NCBI RefSeq assembly: GCF_002753895.1
Contig: NZ_NJER01000001.1
Span: forward strand, 682,001 to 746,000
DNA length: 64,000 bases
Reading direction: 5' to 3'
DNA from: Halobacteriovorax sp. JY17
GTDB taxonomy: Bacteria > Bdellovibrionota > Bacteriovoracia > Bacteriovoracales > Bacteriovoracaceae
Part shown: positions 8,935 to 16,876 of the stretch, in pieces
How the letters are laid out: each line of letters starts with the position of its first letter
Numbering within the stretch: the first letter of the stretch is position 1
Position numbers and translations under genes: made by a program
Notes under the pieces: model-generated
Database searches by the model: none
What the model was told of the DNA's origin: nothing
The model's input: the letters and a program-made list of their open reading frames with translations, nothing else

Positions 8935-9046
8935 TTCTATCCTTAAAAAAGAAAATTATCTTAAAACAAGCCACAATATTGATAGTTTTTTATCTTTTTG
9001 TAAATCTTAGTTGAATAATTGAGTACTTTTAGTTAGCATTTTCATA

Positions 9047-9206
9047 TTGAAGAGGCGCATGGCTTAGGTAGTTTACAGGAAGATTTTTGGATCTCGTGAA
9101 TGTAGATGAGGGAAGACTTGCCGAAGTAAGTTAATCCAAAATAGCGACTTACTGGTTACTAGGGCTGAATCCCTAGGACTGTCACAGGCAATGTGGAGGA
9201 CTTCTA
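9047..9206 (+). promoter_or_regulatory. Lysine riboswitch (L-box) upstream of lysC
   Basis: Conserved L-box pieces occur in order: AGAGGCGCA (from 9051), GCCGAAG (9120-9126) starting a GTAAG...CTTAC helix, a CTAGGG/CCCTAG hairpin, ACTGTCAC, and the terminal TGGAGGACTTCT (9194-9205). The ends can form P1 (GAAG with CTTC). Downstream, TAGAAA/TTTCTA (9205-9220) makes a hairpin, and TTGCC (9233-9237, before ATTTTT) can pair with GGCAA (9187-9191) in the aptamer's 3' part, a possible terminator that competes with lysine-bound folding. Ligand identity is supported by lysC-dapBAD-lysA directly downstream. The exact switching mechanism is inferred. Confidence 0.85.
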
Positions 9207-9272
9207 GAAATTTATTTCTATCAGATATCCCCTTGCCCATTTTTACAGACAAAGCGCTACTTGGAGAAGTAC

Positions 9273-10622
9273 ATGACTAAAATTATTGTTTCAAAATTTG
9301 GTGGAAGTTCAATGGCCGATGCTGTTGCCATGAAGAGATCGGCTGGCGTGGCCCTAGAGCATTCAGCAAACTTAGTAACCGTTTCTGCTACTTATGGAAC
9401 AACAAATAATTTAATAAAACTCAGCGAACTTGCCCTTAACTCTACTTGGGAGGAGTGCGAAGTCGTTATAAATGAGATAGTAGAAAAGCATCATAGTATT
9501 GCCCGCGATTTAGAGCTTGTGGACCTTACTGAATTAGAAAGTCTTCTTAGTGAAGTAAGAACAATCTCCAAGGGAATTAATCTTCTTAGAGATTGTTCTG
9601 CCAAGGCCTTTGATGCTATCCAATCTCTAGGTGAAAGGATGTCATCGCTTCTCTTTACCAGAGCAATGGAAATAGTCTGGAATGGAAAGAAACCTGTTGA
9701 AAATTTCGATGTGAGAAGAGTTCTTAGAACTGATGATCAATTTGGAAAGGCGCAACCCTTAATTGGAGAAATTCGACTTCTTTGTGATGAACATCTCGCC
9801 AAATGCAAAACGGGAGAAGTTGTCTATGTCACTCAAGGGTTTATTGGACAAAATGAAGAAGGTCACACTACCACTCTAGGACGTGGTGGAAGTGATTATA
9901 GTGCCGCACTTTTAGCGGAGGGCTTAGGTGCCGACATCCTGCAAATTTGGACAGATGTCGCAGGGATTGCCACAACTGACCCAAGAATTGTTCCAAGCGC
10001 AAAGCTTATGAGTGAGATCACGTTCTCAGAAGCCGCTGAGCTTGCGACTTTTGGAGCAAAGATTCTTCACCCAACAACTCTAACTCCTGCTCTTAGAGAG
10101 GGAATCTCTGTCTATGTGGGATCAAGCTACGAACCTCTTGCGAAAGGAACTTGGATAAGAAGAGAATGTAGTGAGGCTCCACTCATTAGAGCGATGGCGC
10201 TAAAGAAAGATCAGAGTCTTCTAACATTGAGTACACCTAAAATGCTCCACTCCCACGGCTTTCTCTACGAAATTTTTAAAATATTCAACCAACATAAAAT
10301 TAGTGTTGATAGTATTACAACCTCAGAAATTTCTGTCTCTCTAACAATTGAGGATTCTACTCTACTAAACAAGAAATTGATTACAGAATTAGAAACTCTT
10401 GCAACGGTAAATATTGAAGAAAATCTTTGCTTAGTGTCTCTAATAGGTAACAATATTAATCACACAGCAGGACTCGCTGGGCAAATATTTAATGCACTTG
10501 GTGATATCAATGTGCGCATGATTTGTTTAGGAGCATCGAAGCATAATTTTTGTTTCTTAGTTGACGAAGCAAGAGCGAATGATGCGGTAAAAGAATTGCA
10601 TCATCACTTTATTGGAGCCTAA
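9273..10622 (+). CDS. lysC: Aspartate kinase, LysC (AK-III) type
   Basis: Phosphorylates L-aspartate with ATP, the first step to lysine/DAP. The N-terminal kinase domain starts IIVSKFGGSSMADAVAMKRSA, the AK-III pattern; GRGGSDYSAALLA and the DVAGIATTDPR/GAKILHP region are typical of the active site. The C-terminal third (from about residue 300) contains paired ACT domains for allosteric control. An in-frame TTG at 9261 would add four residues, but that position is occupied by the ribosome site TTGGAGAA, so ATG 9273 is preferred. It is first in the operon behind a lysine riboswitch, giving transcript-level and probably enzyme-level lysine feedback. Confidence 0.95.
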   Translation: MTKIIVSKFGGSSMADAVAMKRSAGVALEHSANLVTVSATYGTTNNLIKLSELALNSTWEECEVVINEIVEKHHSIARDLELVDLTELESLLSEVRTISKGINLLRDCSAKAFDAIQSLGERMSSLLFTRAMEIVWNGKKPVENFDVRRVLRTDDQFGKAQPLIGEIRLLCDEHLAKCKTGEVVYVTQGFIGQNEEGHTTTLGRGGSDYSAALLAEGLGADILQIWTDVAGIATTDPRIVPSAKLMSEITFSEAAELATFGAKILHPTTLTPALREGISVYVGSSYEPLAKGTWIRRECSEAPLIRAMALKKDQSLLTLSTPKMLHSHGFLYEIFKIFNQHKISVDSITTSEISVSLTIEDSTLLNKKLITELETLATVNIEENLCLVSLIGNNINHTAGLAGQIFNALGDINVRMICLGASKHNFCFLVDEARANDAVKELHHHFIGA

Positions 10623-10624
10623 TT

Positions 10625-11296
10625 TTGAAATACGCAATAATTGGAAATGGAAAGACCGGCTCTCATGTGGCAACAATTTTAAAAGAGAGAAACCAGTCTT
10701 TTGAAATATTTAATTCTACAAATAGAGTCACCAAAGAAAAGCTTAAAGATTTCGATGTGGGAATCTGCTTTGTCAACGGTCCAGTTTTTGAATCCCTTGC
10801 AGAAGAATTAATAGCATCGAAAATAAATATTGTGACAGGGGCCACTGGCCTTGAGTGGAGTGAGGCTCTCTCTAAAAAAGTTAAAGATGGAAAGTGTAAA
10901 TGGATAAAAGCTTCAAATTTCTCCATTGGAATGAATATCATTCATAAGATGATTACAGACTGTATGGCAAAGGCCCAATATCTCTTTGACGAATACGAAT
11001 ATAAGATTCATGAAGTCCATCACACTAAGAAACTAGACGCTCCTAGTGGAACAGCAATAAAATGGAAAGAGTGGGCCAAAGAGGATATCGACATTACACA
11101 TGAGAGAATTGGTGATGTTGTTGGCGATCATATTATTGAACTTAAAACTTCAAATGAAATTATTACTCTTAGGCATCAGGCAACGGACAGAAGCATTTTT
11201 GCGACGGGGGCAATCAAGGCCTGCGACTATTTTGAAGACCTTGATTACGGTCTCTATGACTTTGAAGATCTCACTTTAAATAAATTACTGAACTAA
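10625..11296 (+). CDS. dapB: 4-Hydroxy-tetrahydrodipicolinate reductase (short DapB)
   Basis: NAD(P)H-dependent reductase making tetrahydrodipicolinate. The Rossmann motif is IIGNGKTGSHV, and the substrate/catalytic segment is EVHHTKKLDAPSGTA, diagnostic of DapB. At 223 residues it is shorter than the roughly 270 of the E. coli enzyme; the first Rossmann strands and inserts are compact, as in other short DapBs. The start is TTG, two bases after the lysC stop, with GGAG seven bases upstream. The near-abutting arrangement supports translational coupling. Confidence 0.9.
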   Translation: MKYAIIGNGKTGSHVATILKERNQSFEIFNSTNRVTKEKLKDFDVGICFVNGPVFESLAEELIASKINIVTGATGLEWSEALSKKVKDGKCKWIKASNFSIGMNIIHKMITDCMAKAQYLFDEYEYKIHEVHHTKKLDAPSGTAIKWKEWAKEDIDITHERIGDVVGDHIIELKTSNEIITLRHQATDRSIFATGAIKACDYFEDLDYGLYDFEDLTLNKLLN

Positions 11297-11305
11297 GGAA
11301 GCTAT

Positions 11306-12181
11306 ATGAATTTAAATGAATACAAACTATGGACAGCTGTTATCACCCCAATGAAAGCAGACGGCTCCGTCCACTATGAAGACTTAACAAAAGTTCTTAG
11401 AGATCAAGAAAGTGCTGGAAACGGAATTCTTATTCTTGGAAGTACTGGTGAATCATTAAATTTAGACGAAGATGAGAAAGTAAAAATCCTAGAACACACA
11501 CTCTCTCTTGGCCTTACGGCTCCTATCATGGTTGGAGTTGGTGGCATCAACTTAAACCAAACGAGAAGCTGGGTTGACTACCTTGAAACTTTAGATGTTC
11601 ACGCTTACCTACTGGTAACTCCACTCTACGCTAAGCCTGGAAAGATTGGACAGTACGAATGGTTTAAGAGTCTACTTGAATCTAGCTCAAGACCTTGTAT
11701 GCTCTATAATGTTCCGGGGAGAACGGGAGTGAAAATGTCTTTTGAGGCAATTGAAATGCTAAAAGATCATCCAAACTTCTGGGCAATAAAAGAAGCAAGT
11801 GGATCTACTGAAGATTTTGCAAAATATGTAGCAGCAGCTCCAAAGGCCCTTGTTTATAGTGGCGACGATGCTATGCTACCTGACTACACTCCTCTTGGAG
11901 CGAAAGGTCTTGTTTCAGTAGCTTCAAATGTTTGGGCAAAGAAAACTCATCTCTATGTAACTAAGGCCCTCGCTAACGAGCTAAATGCAGATGAGAAGAA
12001 ACTTTGGAATGAATGTTCAAACTCACTCTTTATGGCCTCAAACCCAATACCTGTAAAAAGACTTATGCAGATTGATGGGCAAATTTCAACAAATGTTCTA
12101 AGAGCACCGTTAACACATAAAGAAATTGAAGATGACTCAATCCTTAGATCATCTCACTCAAAAATTAATGAATGGAATTAA
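11306..12181 (+). CDS. dapA: 4-Hydroxy-tetrahydrodipicolinate synthase
   Basis: Condenses pyruvate with aspartate semialdehyde. TIM-barrel aldolase of 291 residues with the pyruvate-binding GSTGES motif (Thr47), Tyr134 in YNVPGRTG and Schiff-base Lys162 in AIKEASG. A second Tyr in LVTPLYAKP is in the expected place. Start ATG follows AAGGAAGCTAT. It lies 9 bases after dapB and 13 before the chosen dapD start. Confidence 0.95.
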   Translation: MNLNEYKLWTAVITPMKADGSVHYEDLTKVLRDQESAGNGILILGSTGESLNLDEDEKVKILEHTLSLGLTAPIMVGVGGINLNQTRSWVDYLETLDVHAYLLVTPLYAKPGKIGQYEWFKSLLESSSRPCMLYNVPGRTGVKMSFEAIEMLKDHPNFWAIKEASGSTEDFAKYVAAAPKALVYSGDDAMLPDYTPLGAKGLVSVASNVWAKKTHLYVTKALANELNADEKKLWNECSNSLFMASNPIPVKRLMQIDGQISTNVLRAPLTHKEIEDDSILRSSHSKINEWN

Positions 12182-12194
12182 TAAAGGAAGAGAT

Positions 12195-12959
12195 ATGACA
12201 GAATTAAATTGGAAAGATGCACTAGACCTTTTAGAGAAAGGTGAAATTAGATCGGCTGAAAAAGTAGATGGTAAATGGGTTGCAAACGTTGCTGTTAAAC
12301 AAGCTATTCTCGCATCATTTAAAGCGGGAAATCTGGTTGAGTTTTCTCACGAACACTTTCACGGTTTTGTAGATAAGCACAACCTTCCACCTCAGAAATT
12401 TACACCAGAACAAGGTGTGAGAATGGTTCCAGGAGGAACATCTGTTAGACGTGGTTCTTATATTGCTAAAGGGGTAATCCTAATGCCACCTGCCTATGTC
12501 AATGTGGGAGCTTATGTAGATGAAGGGACTATGATCGATTCACACGCCCTAGTTGGTTCGTGTGCTCAGATTGGAAAGAATGTTCACCTCTCAGCAGGGG
12601 TTCAAATCGGTGGAGTTCTTGAACCTGTAGGACTTGCTCCTGTGATTATAGAAGACAATGCCTTTATTGGTGCAGGTGCTGTTATCGTTGAAGGAATACA
12701 AGTTTTAAAGGGAGCTGTAATTGCTCCGGGAGTAATTCTCTCTAAAGGTGTTCCGGTTTACGATTGCGTAAATGAGAGAATGCTTGAAAAAGGTGAACCA
12801 ATTCCTGAGAATGCGATTGTTGTTCCTGGAACAAGACCGGTGAACTCAAAACTTTCTTGGGCAAAAGAGATGGGACTCAATATGAACTGCGCCCTTATCG
12901 TAAAATTTAGAGATGAGAAGAGTGACGCTTCTTTAGAATTAGAGCAATTTTTAAGATAA
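12195..12959 (+). CDS. dapD: Tetrahydrodipicolinate N-succinyltransferase
   Basis: Transfers succinyl from succinyl-CoA to tetrahydrodipicolinate, so this organism uses the succinylase branch of DAP synthesis. The 254-residue protein has a helical N-terminal part, then hexapeptide repeats of a left-handed beta helix (GGTSVRRGSYIAKGVILMPP, GAYVDEGTMID, VGSCAQIGKNVHLSAG, DNAFIGAGA). A longer frame opening at 12126 inside dapA is rejected because AAAGGAAGAG stands directly before ATG 12195. No dapC or dapF homologue is visible in this operon. Confidence 0.93.
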   Translation: MTELNWKDALDLLEKGEIRSAEKVDGKWVANVAVKQAILASFKAGNLVEFSHEHFHGFVDKHNLPPQKFTPEQGVRMVPGGTSVRRGSYIAKGVILMPPAYVNVGAYVDEGTMIDSHALVGSCAQIGKNVHLSAGVQIGGVLEPVGLAPVIIEDNAFIGAGAVIVEGIQVLKGAVIAPGVILSKGVPVYDCVNERMLEKGEPIPENAIVVPGTRPVNSKLSWAKEMGLNMNCALIVKFRDEKSDASLELEQFLR

Positions 12960-12975
12960 TAACGAAGGGACTTCG

Positions 12976-14181
12976 GTGAAGTTAAAGAGTGAACACAAAG
13001 AACAATTAAAGAGAGTGATTAAGAGGCTTGATTCTTCTTTCTACTTCTATGATTTAGACGGATTAAAAAATCATCTCACTTATATGCGAGAAAATCGTGG
13101 TGACTCTCTAAAACTTTGGTACGCTTGCAAAGCAAACCCTATGTCCGCGATTTTAAAAATCTTTAGAAACCTAGACTTCGGTCTAGATGTAGCTTCTCAA
13201 GGAGAGCTTGAGCAAGTTTTAAGCGCAGGGATTCTTCCCGATGATATTCTTTCGACAGGACCGAGTAAGTCTAGAAAGTATTTGCGCTCTATGATTAGAA
13301 ATGAAGTAGATGTCGTCGTACTTGAAAGTTTAAATCAGGCCTATTGGCTCGACGAAATAGCAAAAGAGCTCGGAGCGAGACCTAAGGTTCTCCTGCGCGC
13401 CCAGCTCGACTGGGACGAAGGGAAATCTGTTCTAGGTGGCGACGAAATTACTCCCTTCGGACTAGATTCCAAAGAGTGGCTGAAGCTTGATAAGACGAGA
13501 TGTACCCACTTAGACTTTCAGGGCTTTCACGTTTTTCAGTGGGGTAATATTTTAGATCTCTCTAAGCTTGAAAGTATTTGGACGAAGACAATTATTTCGT
13601 TACAAGAGCTTTCTAAGAATTTAGAAATCGAAATGAAGGTTATCGACCTTGGTGGTGGGCTTGGAATTCCTTATGCCGACGGTGAAGTTGAAATTGATTT
13701 TAAAGATGTAAATATACTCTTAGAAAAATTAAAAGTTGAATATAATCTACAAACAATTTGGATGGAACTTGGGCGTTTCTGCACTGGCCCCTATGGACAC
13801 TACCTAAGTCAAGTTATTGATAGAAAAACAGTTCGCGGAAAAGAGCTCCTTGTTTTAGATGGTGGTATTAATCATATCGCAAGACCTGCTCTCACAAATC
13901 AAACTTTCCCATGTGAAATGTTTAGAGATAGTGACGCTAAGAAATCTGAATTCACTGTACATGGTCCTCTTTGTACGGCCCTTGATAAGCTTGGAACTTT
14001 TGATCTCCCAAGTGATATTAATGAAGGAGATTGGCTAGTTTTCTCTCAGGCAGGAGCCTACGGATTCACTGAGGCAATGCCTTTCTTTCTATGCCACAAT
14101 TTACCTGCTGAAGTCATTTTATATAATGGCGATTTGATGACTCCAAGAACTATAAAATCCTCATCGGACTGGTTAATCTAA
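12976..14181 (+). CDS. lysA: Diaminopimelate decarboxylase-like PLP enzyme
   Basis: Fold-III PLP decarboxylase of 401 residues: PLP-Lys52 in WYACKANP, glycine loop DLGGGLGIPY, ELGRFCTGPYGHYL, and the dimer-interface HGPLCTALDKLG and SQAGAYG motifs. In this operon it most probably decarboxylates meso-diaminopimelate to lysine, the last step; other members of the family (ornithine, carboxynorspermidine) are possible but fit the context less well. The start is GTG with AAGGGA five bases before. Its last base overlaps the next start codon. Confidence 0.85.
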   Translation: MKLKSEHKEQLKRVIKRLDSSFYFYDLDGLKNHLTYMRENRGDSLKLWYACKANPMSAILKIFRNLDFGLDVASQGELEQVLSAGILPDDILSTGPSKSRKYLRSMIRNEVDVVVLESLNQAYWLDEIAKELGARPKVLLRAQLDWDEGKSVLGGDEITPFGLDSKEWLKLDKTRCTHLDFQGFHVFQWGNILDLSKLESIWTKTIISLQELSKNLEIEMKVIDLGGGLGIPYADGEVEIDFKDVNILLEKLKVEYNLQTIWMELGRFCTGPYGHYLSQVIDRKTVRGKELLVLDGGINHIARPALTNQTFPCEMFRDSDAKKSEFTVHGPLCTALDKLGTFDLPSDINEGDWLVFSQAGAYGFTEAMPFFLCHNLPAEVILYNGDLMTPRTIKSSSDWLI

Positions 14182-15308
14182 TGACAAATAAAATTAATAA
14201 GAGAAAAATCACACTCAGTGAACTTCCAAGTGGAGAAGAACTCTCTCTAAAAGTAATCGAAGTCGATGGCCCATTCGAAGGTCCTCACTGTTATATTCAA
14301 GCCTCTGTTCACGGAGCTGAACACCAAGGCAATGCAGTTATTTACAAACTCCTAGAATATCTTGAGCACAATCCAATTATTGGAAAAATCACACTTCTTC
14401 CAATGGCCAACCCATTGGCCCTAAATACAAAAATTGGAACTTATACTTTCGGTAGATTCAATGCCAACACAGGAGATAATTGGAACAGATTGTATTTTGA
14501 TTTCACTAAAAGCTCTAAGGAAATTTCTGAATTTGCAGCCAAGCATCTTTCTAGCGAGAATATTGATATCCGCAAGGAATATAAGAAGCTATTAAAAGAA
14601 CTTATTCTAAATAAGAAGGCCGATCACATTGAATACGGGCCTAAGCATAATGGTCTTTTAAATTTAACTCTCCAAGAGCTAGCAACAGACTCCGACTACG
14701 TTCTAGATTTACATACTGGTGGAGTGGCCACAAGATACCTCTATGTCCCAGAGTACCTTGAAGATAGATCTAAGGATTTACACTTCCCTCACCGCTTAAT
14801 TATTCCGAATGAATTTGGAGGCGCCATGGACGAAGCAACCTTTATGCCATGGGTGAACCTTCAAAGTGAATTTAAAAAGCTAGGAAGAGAATTTGAAATC
14901 CCATTTGAATCCTACACTGTCGAGCTAGGCTCAGAAGAAATGATTTCTCTAGAAGAAGCGCAGACGGATCTCTTATATATCTTAAATTATCTCCATCACA
15001 GAGGTATTGTAGAGAATCCTCCAAAGGAAGCTCCAAAAAGTAATCAATTAAAGTGCAAACTAAAAGATTATAAAACCTACTACGCTCCTAGAGGCGCTCT
15101 CTATGATTACCAGCTCGCCCCTGGTGAAGTATTTAAGAAAGGTGATGTTCTAGCGCTAGGCCTTAACTTTGAAAATCTATACAGAGAAGAACCCGTCAAA
15201 TTTGACGTATTGGCCCTCGCCGACGGAGTAGTCATTAATCGATATCCAAGTAGCTCAGTCCCAAGTGGAGCCGAACTAATACAAGTAATGGAAAATTTCT
15301 ATTCCTAA
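14181..15308 (+). CDS. AstE/AspA-type zinc deacylase, candidate succinyl-DAP desuccinylase
   Basis: Member of the succinylglutamate desuccinylase/aspartoacylase family (M14-like zinc hydrolases). Visible ligands: His44 and Glu47 in SVHGAEHQG, a His in VLDLHTGG, and a probable catalytic Glu in YTVELGSEE. The C-terminal about 90 residues form a beta-rich tail (YYAPRGALYDYQLAPGEVFKKGDVLA) usual in this family. It overlaps lysA by one base (ATGA-type junction), so it belongs to the DAP operon. The operon has dapD but no dapE; removal of succinate from N-succinyl-L,L-DAP would be the missing activity. That assignment is inference from context; another acyl-amino acid substrate is possible. Confidence 0.75.
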   Translation: MTNKINKRKITLSELPSGEELSLKVIEVDGPFEGPHCYIQASVHGAEHQGNAVIYKLLEYLEHNPIIGKITLLPMANPLALNTKIGTYTFGRFNANTGDNWNRLYFDFTKSSKEISEFAAKHLSSENIDIRKEYKKLLKELILNKKADHIEYGPKHNGLLNLTLQELATDSDYVLDLHTGGVATRYLYVPEYLEDRSKDLHFPHRLIIPNEFGGAMDEATFMPWVNLQSEFKKLGREFEIPFESYTVELGSEEMISLEEAQTDLLYILNYLHHRGIVENPPKEAPKSNQLKCKLKDYKTYYAPRGALYDYQLAPGEVFKKGDVLALGLNFENLYREEPVKFDVLALADGVVINRYPSSSVPSGAELIQVMENFYS

Positions 15309-15333
15309 TTACAGATTTTGATTTCATACATGA

Positions 15334-15690
15334 CTATTCAATATCACAGTGAAAAGAAAATTCCTTCCCTGAATCTGTGATTGCATAAAGCCCTTCAATG
15401 AGAACATTATCCTCATTATCTAGAATAAAACTAATAGGAGATCTCTCTAAATTACTTAAATAGAATGTAACTCCATTGGGAATGGGTTCAATTTTTCTAG
15501 ATTCATTGAGATTGAAAATATCACGCCCCACAGTTTTGAAAGAATGATAAACATTATCTTCCTGAGTTAGCTCTATTTCGATATCACCATTCTCTGCAAA
15601 ACAGTAAATACGCTCGATTCCAAAGTCTGTGTAAATTCCTTGCCCTAGAATTGGAAGACAAATAAGAAAACTGATTATCAATACTTTCAT
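15334..15690 (-). CDS. Small exported hypothetical protein
   Basis: 118 residues with a clear signal peptide (MKVLIISFLICLPILGQG) and a beta-rich mature part (IYCFAENGDIEIELTQED) containing two cysteines far apart. Strong ribosome site (GGGGGGAG) before the ATG. It is a monocistronic-looking gene between the DAP operon and the lipid operon. No family recognised. Confidence 0.65.
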   Translation of the reverse strand: MKVLIISFLICLPILGQGIYTDFGIERIYCFAENGDIEIELTQEDNVYHSFKTVGRDIFNLNESRKIEPIPNGVTFYLSNLERSPISFILDNEDNVLIEGLYAITDSGKEFSFHCDIE

Positions 15691-15770
15691 AAAACTCCCC
15701 CCATCTACCTTATAACTAGGTTAATGGAAGAGAGTTTAGAAAAGAACTTAGAACTATGAATTTTCTTTAA

Positions 15771-16874
15771 TTATTCGCCGGTGTATTCAAAAACTTGAAC
15801 GATATACATTTGAACTTTCTCTGTGGCCAATAGTTCGCCGTACTTAGGAGTCACGTCAACATAACCCTCAAGATTACTTTCAGGAACTCTTAAGTAACTT
15901 CTAAGAACAACTAGAGCTCCAACTTTGAGAGAAGATCTTAGATCTTGCATATAATCTCTCTCTAAATCCCCGCCAAAGTAACTTGGAACATCGCTTAAGC
16001 TGATGAAGTCCAGACTACCTTCAGGCACTGACTTTGCAGCTGAAATAAGATCAGAGTTAACATAATTAATGTTAGCTCCAGCACTAATTCCCTCTTTCAT
16101 TCTATTAAAACATTCTTCCTTTGCCTCAATAGTATTTGAATCTTCATGGTCTAATTTTCCAAAGAAGCAGAGATTCATAAAGAAGCTCTCTCTCGCCAGA
16201 GAGTGAGTCAAAAGACTTTCATAGGCATTGAAGTAGTAGTTGAAATGAGTTCCTGGCTGATTCTTCTTAATAAAGTCTCCCTTATATAGAAGAGCATTGA
16301 AGACACTCTTATTTCCAAGAATAAAGAGAAGGGTCTTCCACTTTTTCATAGGAAATTGATTATTGTAGTAATGTATTTGATCGGAGAGGTTATGAAATTT
16401 AAAGAGCTGGTCAAATTCCTTTCCAAAGAATTTTTGAACAACTTTCGCAAATACCGCAAAAGTTCTCTCCCATTTTCCCATGTAGAGAATTGATTCCCAT
16501 TGCATTTCCCCAAAGACTTTTAAGAAGTAATCCTTACACTCAAAAGATAAATCTAATTTCTTGAAGATCTCTCTTCTCTTAATTGCGTAGTCATAAGCTG
16601 CGTACGGAGGAAAACCCCAAAAAGCTAAGTAGTCGTGAAAACTTAAGCTCTCAATTGTGACCTTTCTAAGTTCAGTAATAAAGAGCTGAGGTCTAGAAAC
16701 ATCGACACAGTAAATATTTTCGGCATCTTTATGAATAAGAGGAACTACTCTAGAACCTGAGCCAGCAATAGAGAGGATATTCTTTGGTTTATTTCTCTTA
16801 ATGAGTTCATACTCAAGAGTAGTGTCTTCATTACCTAAAGTATAATTTAAATCTGAAAAATACTTCTTAACCAT
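15771..16874 (-). CDS. DUF3419 / BtaA-like aminocarboxypropyl transferase
   Basis: 367 residues with the DUF3419 layout: an N-terminal SAM-binding motif (NILSIAGSGSRVVPLI, then VDVSRPQ), a helical middle with FHDYLAFWGF, and a C-terminal block (GSLDFISLSDVPSYF...VGALVVLRSYLR). The characterised member, BtaA, moves the 3-amino-3-carboxypropyl group of SAM onto diacylglycerol in betaine-lipid (DGTS) synthesis. No BtaB-type methyltransferase is adjacent. It is last of a four-gene leftward operon with a DAG-kinase-like, an SDR and an acyl reductase-like protein, all compatible with lipid work. The exact acceptor is not known. Confidence 0.75.
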   Translation of the reverse strand: MVKKYFSDLNYTLGNEDTTLEYELIKRNKPKNILSIAGSGSRVVPLIHKDAENIYCVDVSRPQLFITELRKVTIESLSFHDYLAFWGFPPYAAYDYAIKRREIFKKLDLSFECKDYFLKVFGEMQWESILYMGKWERTFAVFAKVVQKFFGKEFDQLFKFHNLSDQIHYYNNQFPMKKWKTLLFILGNKSVFNALLYKGDFIKKNQPGTHFNYYFNAYESLLTHSLARESFFMNLCFFGKLDHEDSNTIEAKEECFNRMKEGISAGANINYVNSDLISAAKSVPEGSLDFISLSDVPSYFGGDLERDYMQDLRSSLKVGALVVLRSYLRVPESNLEGYVDVTPKYGELLATEKVQMYIVQVFEYTGE

Positions 16875-16876
16875 TT

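Noticed and set aside
9261-9272. Upstream TTG start for lysC
   Set aside because: The bases TTGGAGAA are the ribosome site of ATG 9273; using TTG would leave the gene without one.
12126-12194. Longer dapD frame starting inside dapA
   Set aside because: An excellent AAAGGAAGAG site precedes ATG 12195, and the extra residues are the dapA C-terminus read in another frame.
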